NCBI RefSeq assembly: GCF_001005295.1
Contig: NZ_LBMK01000003.1
Span: 813,060-877,059, forward strand
Reading direction: 5' to 3'
Origin: Streptomyces yangpuensis
Lineage (GTDB): Bacteria; Actinomycetota; Actinomycetes; Streptomycetales; Streptomycetaceae
DNA length: 64,000 bases
Shown piece by piece: positions 18,401-25,085 of the stretch (position 1 is its first letter; every line of letters begins with the position of its first letter). The position numbers were made by a program, and so were the translations under genes. The notes beneath the pieces were generated by a model, which worked only from the letters and a program-made list of their open reading frames with translations, was not told where the DNA came from and did not search any database.

Positions 18401-18808
18401 GGCAAGGTCGACACCGCCGCCCTGCCCCTGCCCACCGAGCAGTCGGCCCAGGGCGGGACCCCGCCGCGCGACGCCGTCGAGGAACAGATCTGCCGCGACA
18501 TCCTCACCCCGCTCCTGGAATGGCAGAACCCGGACGTGGAGGGCGACTTCTTCGCCCTGGGCGGCAGCTCCCTGCAGGCCACCATCGTCGTCTCCCGGGT
18601 CCGGGCCCTCTTCGGCATCGACATCGCCCTCGCCGACTTCTTCGGCCGTCCCACCGTCGCGGGCCTCGCCGAACTCGTCCGCACCGCGAAGGCCGAGGCC
18701 GCCGGCGAACAGGACCGGCTGCTCGCGGTCTTCGAGCAGATCGAGAACATGAGCGACGAAGAGGCCGCCGCCCTCCTCGGCTCCCTCCAGCAGCCGGAGG
18801 GACCCTGA
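15452..18808 (+). CDS. NRPS C-A-PCP module
   Basis: A 1118-aa protein; the ATG follows GGAGG at 15442-15446 and overlaps the previous gene by 8 bases. The N-terminal LGRLPQGQRSRLLGRM resembles the docking-like helix of the preceding synthetase. The C domain (about 45-480) has HHIAWDPGS: the catalytic second His and the Asp are kept, but Gly after Asp is Pro. A domain about 500-990 (A3 YTSGSSGTPKG, A10 HGKVDTA), PCP with LGGSSL near 1036. Pocket read D-V-F-E-S-G-G-V-A-K, which I cannot assign. The last 45 residues (LLAVFEQIENMSDEEAAALL) form an acidic helix typical of C-terminal docking segments. The next gene, a lone C domain, starts in an overlapping TGATG, suggesting that the two work together. 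Confidence 0.9.
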   Translation: MSDLAERLGRLPQGQRSRLLGRMRNQMTAGVGRRVELKRADHGPRSRSSFQQEQMWFVDKLGAGKARNNIALSIALGGPLDRAALHEALNAVVSRHQVLHSKLVEIDGVPWQEPVPSFVLGVQSTDLSGSEDADRELAELTAATAAAPFDLAAAPPVRAQLVRLAADRHVLLWVVHHIAWDPGSTRIFTEELTSSYAAAAAGRRPEAPRLAVEYADFAAWQRAKLENDEHGRALAAKWRQILAGAVATEVMPDHPRGPETKGDGRGLKLTLDQKLLDRLTELADGSSTTVFTTLLAAFNALLRHWTRTEDVVVGTASASRPHPDLEQVIGCFVQMITLRTEVTDGLTFRELVTRTAASVMDSFTSSELPFEQVVEAVRPVRDPLRHPLFQIEFTSLGRWGTHRAQAADVEFTMDQLHDGAAKFDMSFLVGENDGLELSLEYNTSLYRHGTASALLTAFRQVLEQVAENPDLKVGDISLVEEPAASRHARELSRGGPVDEAAWTTTLDRAFRERATIHPDATAVRHGTTRLDYAALDRWSEAIAHRLRDRGVGHGDPVAVCVARGPAAVAGVLGVLKAGAHYIPVDPAAPAERTRTVLADAKVRHALVDESAQLPVPLELVNTGTAAPVREVPSLALSSTPADLAYVLYTSGSSGTPKGVMIEHRSVTHFSRTIAKAYEIKAEDRVLQFAPLTFDVSVFEIFTTLLAGGSLVIATDEERRDPALLQARMREDAVTVAELPPALLPLLDQAALPDLRLVSVGGEAFPGRLVAEWTAGERRFVNGYGPTEATVAVTLMDCTGSYDRNPPIGRPMPGHQAFVLDERLRPVPPGVPGELCVAGPGVARGYLGRPDLTAERFADNPYADGPETARLYRTGDLVRWLPGGNLDFLGRTDRQLKVRGHRIEPGEVEAVLTGHPSVQQAVVVAQPAAGGERMLAAYVTVEQVGSYASEVADAEGLRAYTAVRLPGYMVPVVVVLDELPLTPHGKVDTAALPLPTEQSAQGGTPPRDAVEEQICRDILTPLLEWQNPDVEGDFFALGGSSLQATIVVSRVRALFGIDIALADFFGRPTVAGLAELVRTAKAEAAGEQDRLLAVFEQIENMSDEEAAALLGSLQQPEGP

Positions 18809-20214
18809 TGGCCGGTCCGGCCGGGCTGGAGGGGGCGCTCGCCGCGCTCCCCGAGGCCAAGCGCGAGCTCGCCCGCCTGATGCTGGCCGCCCGGCGGCCC
18901 GTACCCGCACACCCGGCCCCGCGCTCCGGCGCGGGGCCGGTCCCCCCGACCGCCCTGCAGACCCGGCTGTGGCGCCGGGAACGCACCCACCCGGCCGTCG
19001 CCACCGGATCGCACGCGCTCCGGCTGACCGGCCCCCTCGACCCGCGGCGGCTCGACCGGGCCCTCACCGGGGTGCTGCGCCGGCACGAGGCCCTGCGCAC
19101 CCGGCTGGTCCGCTCCACCTCCGACCAGCCCCGGCTGCACGTGGACGAGGAACCGGTCCTGCGGCTCACCCGGGCCGACCTGACGGGCTTCACCCCGCAG
19201 GCCACGGCCGAGCGGACCGCCCTGCAGCTCACAGAGAGCGCCTCCACCGTCCTGGACCTGGAGAGCGGCCGCACCAGCGCGTTCCGGCTGCTGCGGACCG
19301 CCCCCGACGAGCACGTCCTGATCCTCGCCTCCCACCTCGCGGTCTTCGACGGCTGGTCCTCCGGGGTCTTCCTCGCCGACCTCGCCGCCGGCTACCGCGA
19401 GGGCCCCGAGACCCTCACCCCGCCCGGACTCCAGTTCCCCGACTACGCCGACTGGCAGCACCGCTGGCTCGCCGGACCGGACGGCACCGCCGAACTCGCC
19501 CGCCGCCGGGCCGTGTTTGCGGCCGACCCGCCCGCACCCCGGGCTCCCGGCGGTTTCGAGCGCGGCCACCTGCCCGTACGGCTCGCCCGCGGTCCCGTCG
19601 ACGCCGGCCTGGAACTGGGCGCGGCCGAGGGGGCCACCCCCTTCATGACCCTGCTCGCCGCGCTCGCCGTCGTACTCGCCCGCAGGGACGGCCGCACCTC
19701 CGTGGTGATCGGTACCCCGGCCGCCGGCCGGTTCGCCGCACCGCTCGAAGGAGCCGTCGGGCAGTACACCACCGTCGTGCCGATCCGGCTCGACCTCGCG
19801 GGCGGCCCGGCCTTCCGCGAACTCCTGCACCGCACCCGCACCGCGGTGGCCGACGCCCTGGCCCACCAGCGGCTGCCCGTGGACGTGCTGTTCGGCGACG
19901 GCACACCCCCGCCGTACAACGTCCTGTTCGCCCTCCACAACTACCCGGCGGTACCGCTGGACCTGCCCGGCATCGAGGTCGGCCAGCTGCCCGGCCCGCC
20001 CGCCCGCCACCTGGAGCTCTACAGCCCGGACCCGGCCGCCGCCCTGGCCTGCGTGGGCCTGGTGGAGCGGGACGGCGAGATCGGCGGCACCGCCGAGTAC
20101 AACCGGCACGTGGCCACGCCCGAGGACGTGCGCGGCCTGCTCACCGGGATCGAGGAGGTGCTGGACCGGGCCGTCGCCGCGCCCGGGTCCCCGCTCGTCA
20201 CCGCCCGGCACTGA
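18808..20214 (+). CDS. Stand-alone condensation-type domain with altered active site (HLxxxDG)
   Basis: A 468-aa protein consisting of an N-terminal docking-like helix (ALPEAKRELARLML) and one condensation-fold domain. The region that should read HHxxxDG is SHLAVFDGWSS: aligned on Asp-Gly, the first His is kept and the second, catalytic His is Leu. Other C-domain hallmarks, RRHEALRTRL near the start and a VIGTPAAGR latch-like motif, are present, and the chain is full length, so it is not a decaying gene. It may be a non-catalytic docking or recruiting domain (X domains in glycopeptide synthetases have HRxxxDG), or it may condense by another mechanism. It overlaps the C-A-PCP gene by 3 bases and is followed at once by a terminator-like hairpin. 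Confidence 0.85.
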   Translation: MAGPAGLEGALAALPEAKRELARLMLAARRPVPAHPAPRSGAGPVPPTALQTRLWRRERTHPAVATGSHALRLTGPLDPRRLDRALTGVLRRHEALRTRLVRSTSDQPRLHVDEEPVLRLTRADLTGFTPQATAERTALQLTESASTVLDLESGRTSAFRLLRTAPDEHVLILASHLAVFDGWSSGVFLADLAAGYREGPETLTPPGLQFPDYADWQHRWLAGPDGTAELARRRAVFAADPPAPRAPGGFERGHLPVRLARGPVDAGLELGAAEGATPFMTLLAALAVVLARRDGRTSVVIGTPAAGRFAAPLEGAVGQYTTVVPIRLDLAGGPAFRELLHRTRTAVADALAHQRLPVDVLFGDGTPPPYNVLFALHNYPAVPLDLPGIEVGQLPGPPARHLELYSPDPAAALACVGLVERDGEIGGTAEYNRHVATPEDVRGLLTGIEEVLDRAVAAPGSPLVTARH

Positions 20215-20250
20215 GCGGGGGCCGGGGCCGTCCGCGCCCCGGCCCCCGCT
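20214..20250 (+). terminator. 15-bp hairpin at the end of the NRPS operon
   Basis: A perfect 15-bp inverted repeat: AGCGGGGGCCGGGGC at 20214-20228, 7-base loop, GCCCCGGCCCCCGCT at 20236-20250. The left arm begins on the last base of the stop codon. It probably reduces or ends transcription before the dehydrogenase genes. Confidence 0.75.
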
Positions 20251-20303
20251 CCGATCCCCACCGGACCCACCCGGACCCACCAGACCCGCCTAGGGAGTTG
20301 CCC

Positions 20304-21494
20304 GTGCTCACCACCGAGTTCTACCGCGCGCCCGCGGACTGCGGGCTCGTACGGAGCGGGGCCGACGTGCCCCGCACCCCCATGCGGGCCCTGCGCGAGG
20401 ACATCCACGACATCCTGGTGTCCGCCCCCGTCGCCGAGGCCCGGCGCACCCGCGACCCCCGGCCCATCCACCGGGCCCTGGGCGAGCACGGCCTGCTCGC
20501 GCCCCAGTGGCCCGAGGAGTACGGAGGCCGCGGCGTCAGCCAGGTCGCGGCCGCCGTGCTGGTCGAGGAACTCGCCATGCACGACGTCCCCGACCTGCTG
20601 CACACCCTCACCGTGCAGATCGTCGGCTCCACCCTGCTCAACGTCGCGAGCCCGCAGATGAAGGCACGCCACCTGCCCGGCTTCGCCGCGGGCACCTCCT
20701 TCGGCTGCGTGCTCTTCAGCGAACCGCAGGCCGGATCCGACCTCAACATCCTCTCCACCCGCGCCGTCTCCGACGGCAAGGGCGGCTACAAGCTCTACGG
20801 CACCAAGGTCCACTCGCTCTTCGCCCGCTTCGCGGACTACGGCCTGTGCCTGGCCCGCGGCGAGGACGACGCCTTCAGCCTCTTCCTCGTGCCCCTGGCC
20901 CAGCCAGGCGTCACGATCCGGCAGATCCCGGGCATCGGCGACGACGCCTTCCACGAGGTCGCCCTCGACGGCGTGGCCGTCACCGCCGACGACGTCGTCG
21001 GCACGATCGGACAGGGCTGGGCGATCGTCGTCAAGACCCTGGCCTTCGAACGCACCGGCCTCGACTACTACGTCAAGGCGCTGCGCTGGTACCGGGCCGC
21101 CGTCGAACGGCTGGAGGCCCACACCGACCGGCTGGAGGCCGGCCAGCACGACCAGATCGGCCTGGCCAAGCTGAACGCCCGGCTGCTCGCGGCAGGCACC
21201 CTGGTCCGCCGCGTCCTCACCCGCCTCGACCGGGGCGAGCTCAACGAGGACGAGGCCGCCGCCGCGAAGTGGTACACCACCGAACTCGCCGCGGAGGTGG
21301 CCTGGTGGGCCGCCGAACTCGACGGCGACACGAGCATGACCCTCGACGACCCGGAGGTCGACGGGGTGGCACACCCACTCGATTCGGCGATGCGTGAAGC
21401 CCCGGGGATGCGGATATCCGGCGGCACCGCCGAAATGATGCTGGAGACGCTGGCCCGGCTGCGTCTCGACTCAGGGGCGGAGGTACGGCCATGA
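20304..21494 (+). CDS. Acyl-CoA dehydrogenase family protein, likely catalytic subunit
   Basis: A 396-aa protein with GTG start behind AGGGAG. It has the FAD/substrate motif FSEPQAGSD near 140 and a C-terminal ISGGTAEMMLE segment equivalent to the YGGTxEI region of many dehydrogenases; the MCAD-type glutamate in YEGT is absent there, so the base must lie elsewhere, as in isovaleryl-CoA dehydrogenase types. Such flavoenzymes introduce alpha,beta double bonds in acyl-CoA or acyl-carrier substrates. The next gene starts inside its stop codon (ATGA) and encodes a degenerate homologue, pointing to an alpha/beta heteromer. In the cluster it may dehydrogenate a precursor or a carrier-bound residue; the substrate is unknown. 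Confidence 0.85.
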   Translation: MLTTEFYRAPADCGLVRSGADVPRTPMRALREDIHDILVSAPVAEARRTRDPRPIHRALGEHGLLAPQWPEEYGGRGVSQVAAAVLVEELAMHDVPDLLHTLTVQIVGSTLLNVASPQMKARHLPGFAAGTSFGCVLFSEPQAGSDLNILSTRAVSDGKGGYKLYGTKVHSLFARFADYGLCLARGEDDAFSLFLVPLAQPGVTIRQIPGIGDDAFHEVALDGVAVTADDVVGTIGQGWAIVVKTLAFERTGLDYYVKALRWYRAAVERLEAHTDRLEAGQHDQIGLAKLNARLLAAGTLVRRVLTRLDRGELNEDEAAAAKWYTTELAAEVAWWAAELDGDTSMTLDDPEVDGVAHPLDSAMREAPGMRISGGTAEMMLETLARLRLDSGAEVRP

Positions 21495-22636
21495 CGACCC
21501 AGGCGGTCAACGGGAGCGGTACGCAGGGGGCGGCCGGCGAGGCGCCCGAGCGGTGGCGGGAGAGGGAGGACGAGGACTCGCTCTTCCGGCAGCTCCGGCT
21601 CACCGTGCGGCAGGGCCTGGAGGTCGACGGGGACACCCCCGCCGGCGCCTGGGAGGCACTGACCCAGGTCGGTGCCTGGGAGTTCGCCCTCCCCATCGAG
21701 AAGGAGGGCCTCGACCTCGGCCAGGCCGTCCTCGCCATGGTCTGCGAGGAGGCCGGCAACGCGATGCAGCCCGTCCCGCTCGCCGACACCCTCCTCGCGC
21801 TCGACATGCTCTCCGCCCTCGGCCCCCTCGCCCCCGAGGGCACCGACGACCTGCTGGACCGGGTGCGCGCCGGGGAGCTCCAGCTCGCCGTCCCGGGCCG
21901 GCTGCCCGATCCGCGCGGCGTCGTACCGCCCGGCATCGCCTGGAAACCGGACGGCGACGGCGCCGGCGTCGTCCTCACCGGCACCGGCGGCCCGTTCGCC
22001 GCCGGCGTCGGGCCGGACGCCCTGCTGGTCCTGGCGAGCGGTCCCGACGGCCCCTGCGTCGCCCGCGTCGACCTGCCCGCGCCGGGCGTCACCGTACGCC
22101 CGCTGCGCGACCACGGCGGGGGAGCGGTCGCCGGAGCCGTCTTCGACGAGGCACGGATCCCGGGCGGTTCGGTACTGCTGCGCGGGCTCGCCGCCGAGCA
22201 GGCCCTCGCCCGCGTCGGCCTGCGTGCCGCCGTCCACCAGGCGTCCCTGCTGGCCGGCATCACCGCGGCCGCCCTGACCGCCGTCGTCTCCCGGATCCGC
22301 GGCCGGCAGCAGTTCGGCCAGGCCCTGGTCAAGCACCAGGGCCCCCGGCTGCGGGTGGCCGGGCTCCTGGCCCGGCTCGACGCGGTGCGCTGGGCCGTCG
22401 GCGACGCCGCCCGCGATCTCGACGAGGGCCGGCTCACCGCGGGGGAGGCCGCCGGGCTCATCGCCCTCACGGCGGAGACCACCCTCGACGTGACACGTGA
22501 CGCGGTGCACCTGCACGGCGCCTCCGGGCTGGTACGGGACGGCCTGGTGGCCGGCTGCTACCGGCGCGCGGCGTGGGAGGCCCTGCGCTGCGGACGCCCC
22601 GCCCAGCTGTGGGACACCGCCGCGCACACCCCCTGA
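21491..22636 (+). CDS. Acyl-CoA dehydrogenase-like protein, likely non-catalytic partner subunit
   Basis: A 381-aa protein related to acyl-CoA dehydrogenases by size and by its C-terminal helical half (QQFGQALVKHQ, then HLHGASGLVRDG). It lacks the TEPxxGSD flavin motif and the GGTxE segment, so it is unlikely to bind FAD and catalyse alone. Actinobacteria contain alpha2beta2 dehydrogenases (for example FadE26/FadE27) in which one subunit is degenerate in this way. The 4-bp overlap with the upstream gene supports fixed stoichiometry. A hairpin shared with the convergent operon follows. Confidence 0.8.
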   Translation: MTTQAVNGSGTQGAAGEAPERWREREDEDSLFRQLRLTVRQGLEVDGDTPAGAWEALTQVGAWEFALPIEKEGLDLGQAVLAMVCEEAGNAMQPVPLADTLLALDMLSALGPLAPEGTDDLLDRVRAGELQLAVPGRLPDPRGVVPPGIAWKPDGDGAGVVLTGTGGPFAAGVGPDALLVLASGPDGPCVARVDLPAPGVTVRPLRDHGGGAVAGAVFDEARIPGGSVLLRGLAAEQALARVGLRAAVHQASLLAGITAAALTAVVSRIRGRQQFGQALVKHQGPRLRVAGLLARLDAVRWAVGDAARDLDEGRLTAGEAAGLIALTAETTLDVTRDAVHLHGASGLVRDGLVAGCYRRAAWEALRCGRPAQLWDTAAHTP

Positions 22637-22665
22637 CCCGCCCCACGAGGAACCCGCCCGCACGA

Positions 22666-22698
22666 GGAAGGGGCCCCCGCACGGCGGGAGCCCCTTCC
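22666..22698. terminator. Bidirectional hairpin between convergent operons
   Basis: GGAAGGGGCCCCCGC at 22666-22680, loop ACG, and GCGGGAGCCCCTTCC at 22684-22698: a 15-bp stem with one mismatch. It lies between the stops of the + strand dehydrogenase and the - strand acetyltransferase and can serve both. Confidence 0.75.
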
Positions 22699-22720
22699 CC
22701 GGGTACCGGCGGCCCGGCCG

Positions 22721-23302
22721 TCAGACCAGGTCGCGACGCATGATCCAACGGTGCCGCTTGTCGCTCTTCGCCTCGGTCCGCCGGAGCCGGCGGAAGCCGG
22801 CCCGCTCGAACATGTCCATCGTCCCGACATAGGCGAGGGTCGGGTTCACCCGGCCGCCCTCGGGGTCCACCGGGTAGCCCTCCACGGCGGGCGCCCCGTT
22901 CGCCCGCGCGTGCTCGACGGCCCCCTCCAGCAGACCCGAGGCGACCCCCTTGCCGCGGAACTCCTTGCGCACGACGAAACAGGTCACCGACCACACGGGC
23001 ACGTCGTCCACCGGGGTGATCGTCTTCGAGGACGTGAGCCGGTCGAGCTGGCGGCGCGGGGCCACGTTGCACCAGCCGGCCACGTCGCCGTCCAGGAACC
23101 CGAGCACCCCGGGCGGCGGATCGGCCTTCTCGGTGAGGTTGCGCAGGTGCTCGCCCCGCTCCTGCGCGGTCATCCGCCCGTAGTCACCGGTGCTCAGCCG
23201 CCACGCCATGCACCAGCACGTGTGCGCGCTCTGCTTCGGCTGGAGCACCTTGCGGACGTCGTCCCACAGATCCGCCGTGGCGGGCCGGACTTCTAAACTC
23301 AT
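22721..23302 (-). CDS. GNAT family N-acetyltransferase
   Basis: A 193-aa protein with the acetyl-CoA binding motif A VVRKEFRGKGVASGLLEGAVEHA near 125-145 and a C-terminal MFERAGFRRL segment. The N-terminal half carries a Cys/Trp-rich patch (HTCWCMAWR, AGWCNVAPR). The alternative upstream frame extension has no family similarity, so the start at 23302 is preferred. It is the last gene of the - strand cluster operon, 26 bases after the threonine-aldolase homologue. It could acetylate an intermediate, or the product for self-protection; the substrate is not evident. Confidence 0.85.
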   Translation of the reverse strand: MSLEVRPATADLWDDVRKVLQPKQSAHTCWCMAWRLSTGDYGRMTAQERGEHLRNLTEKADPPPGVLGFLDGDVAGWCNVAPRRQLDRLTSSKTITPVDDVPVWSVTCFVVRKEFRGKGVASGLLEGAVEHARANGAPAVEGYPVDPEGGRVNPTLAYVGTMDMFERAGFRRLRRTEAKSDKRHRWIMRRDLV

Positions 23303-23328
23303 GTTGCTACTTCGCTCTCTTCCGCTTC

Positions 23329-24399
23329 TTACGGGCGTCCCGCGGGCGCGTTCCTGCGCGCCCCGGCGACGACATCGGTCATCACGGCGGTCAGCACCTC
23401 GAGGGCGCGCCGACACGCCTTGTCTCCTGCGTCCAGATGGGTGACCAGCCGGACGGTCTCCGGGTCCGGCGCGGTCACCAGCACTCCTTCCTGCGCGGCC
23501 CGTGAAACGACCTCGTCGGCGCCCGGCACCCCGACGAGGACGATGTTGGTCTCGGGCGGGCGCACGGGGAAGCCCGCGTCCCGCAGCCCCGCCGCCAGCA
23601 GCCCGGCGTGGTCGTGGTCCTCGGCGATCCGCTCCACGTGGTGGTCCAGGGCGTACAGCCCCGCAGCGGCCAGGATGCCCGACTGGCGCATGCCGCCGCC
23701 CAGGCCGTGCCGCAGCTTCCGCGCCCTGGGCAGATGTTCGGACCGCAGCAGGAGCACCGAACCGACCGGCGCGCCCAGCCCCTTCGACAGGCACACGGAC
23801 AGCGAATCCGCCGTCTCCCCGTACTGGGCCGCCGACGTCCCCGTAGCGGCCATCGCGTTCCAGATCCGGGCGCCGTCCATGTGCACGGCCACGCCCGCGC
23901 CGGACGTCAGCTCGCGCACCGCGCGCAGCGTGTCCAGCGGGTGCACCGTACCGCCGGCCCGGGTGTGGGTCTGCTCCACCTCCACCGCGCGGGTGCCCAG
24001 CGTGTACGCGTTCCCCCGCCGGACCACCCCGGCCAGCAGCTCCGGGGTGACCACCCCGCGCTCGGCCGTCACCGTACGGGTCTGGATCCCGCCGTAGCGG
24101 GCCGGGGAGGCCTCCTCGTGGGCCAGGACGTGCGCCTCGGCGTCGCACACCAGCTCCTCGCCCGGCGCGACGAGGAGCTGCAATGCGATCTGGTTGGCCA
24201 TCACCCCGGACGGTGTGAACAGGGCGCCGGGGAAGCCGAAGAGCCCGGCGAGGCGCTCCTCCAGGGCGCGCACGGTCGGATCCTCCCCGAAGAGGTCGTC
24301 GCCGACCTCCGCGCCGGCCATTGCGGCCCGCATCCCGGGACCCGGCCGGGTCACCGTGTCGCTGCGCAGATCGGCGATGCCGGAACCACCTGTGGTCAT
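23329..24399 (-). CDS. Threonine aldolase family PLP enzyme
   Basis: A 356-aa fold-type I PLP enzyme. The N-terminal IADLRSDTVTRP, the GEDPTVRALEERLA segment and the lysine motif CLSKGLGAPVGS (Lys near 200) identify the low-specificity threonine aldolase/beta-eliminating lyase group. These enzymes split beta-hydroxy-alpha-amino acids into glycine and an aldehyde, or run the reverse. In this cluster a P450 cassette probably makes a beta-hydroxy aromatic amino acid, so retro-aldol cleavage to an aryl aldehyde is an attractive role. It overlaps the DUF2461 gene by 4 bases. A second, probably housekeeping, homologue starts at the right edge of the window, which supports a dedicated role for this copy. 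Confidence 0.9.
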   Translation of the reverse strand: MTTGGSGIADLRSDTVTRPGPGMRAAMAGAEVGDDLFGEDPTVRALEERLAGLFGFPGALFTPSGVMANQIALQLLVAPGEELVCDAEAHVLAHEEASPARYGGIQTRTVTAERGVVTPELLAGVVRRGNAYTLGTRAVEVEQTHTRAGGTVHPLDTLRAVRELTSGAGVAVHMDGARIWNAMAATGTSAAQYGETADSLSVCLSKGLGAPVGSVLLLRSEHLPRARKLRHGLGGGMRQSGILAAAGLYALDHHVERIAEDHDHAGLLAAGLRDAGFPVRPPETNIVLVGVPGADEVVSRAAQEGVLVTAPDPETVRLVTHLDAGDKACRRALEVLTAVMTDVVAGARRNAPAGRP

Positions 24400-25085
24400 G
24401 ACGGCTCGTCAACTCCTCTTTCGCGGGGCTTCGGGGTCAGTTCGCGCGCCGCCATCCAGTCCAGCAGCGGCCGTACCAGCAGCCAGGTCTCCCGGACGAA
24501 CTCCCCGGCGCGTGCCGTGTGCAGGCCCGCGGCCGGACCCTGGCGGCGCCCCGCGTCGATCTTGCGGTGGCGCAGCAGGTCCAGCCGCGGGTGGTCCGCG
24601 GGCACCCCCCGGGGCCGGGACCTGAGCCGGTCCCCGCCGAGGACGAAGCCCTGCTCCGCCAGCCGGCCGGTGATCGCCGCCAGCTCCGCGCCGCCGTCCT
24701 CCTCCTCGACGGCGGCACGGTAGCGGGTGACCTCGGCCCCGGCGTACGGGTACCAGCGGCCCGAGGCGTACAGCCCGTCCCGGTCCAGGTGCACCCACAG
24801 GCCCAGGCAGGGCAGCAGGTCCAGGTAGGCGCCCTGATAGGTCTTGTAGGGGGACTTGTCGTGGGACATCCGGGTGTCCCGGACCGGGCCGAGCACCTGC
24901 ACGGCGCCCGGCCCGGCCCACTCCTCGAAGAACGTGCCCAGGTCAGCGGCCAGCTCGTCCATCGGCGCACGCACGTCGCGCTCGTACCGCTCGCGGTGGC
25001 GCAGCCGCCAGGCCTCCTTGCTGTTGTCGGCCGCGAGGTCCTCGTACAGGCGCAGTGCCGAGGGCGGGAAGCCGCTGAAGGTCAC
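24396..25085 (-). CDS. DUF2461 family protein
   Basis: A 229-aa protein of the DUF2461 (TIGR02453) family, recognised by FSGFPPSALRLYEDLAADNSK at the start, DTRMSHDKSPYKTYQGAYLD in the middle and YASGRWYPYAGAE. No signal peptide or membrane segment is visible. The biochemical role of this family is not known to me. The GTG start at 25085 overlaps the SHMT stop by 4 bases and its own stop overlaps the aldolase start by 4, so it is translationally coupled inside the operon and may take part in the pathway. Confidence 0.82.
   Translation of the reverse strand: MTFSGFPPSALRLYEDLAADNSKEAWRLRHRERYERDVRAPMDELAADLGTFFEEWAGPGAVQVLGPVRDTRMSHDKSPYKTYQGAYLDLLPCLGLWVHLDRDGLYASGRWYPYAGAEVTRYRAAVEEEDGGAELAAITGRLAEQGFVLGGDRLRSRPRGVPADHPRLDLLRHRKIDAGRRQGPAAGLHTARAGEFVRETWLLVRPLLDWMAARELTPKPRERGVDEPS

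Noticed and set aside
20214..20303. A small gene between the lone C domain and the dehydrogenase
   Set aside because: The gap is taken up by a 15-bp hairpin and a Pro-codon-rich tract, with no start and ribosome site pair.
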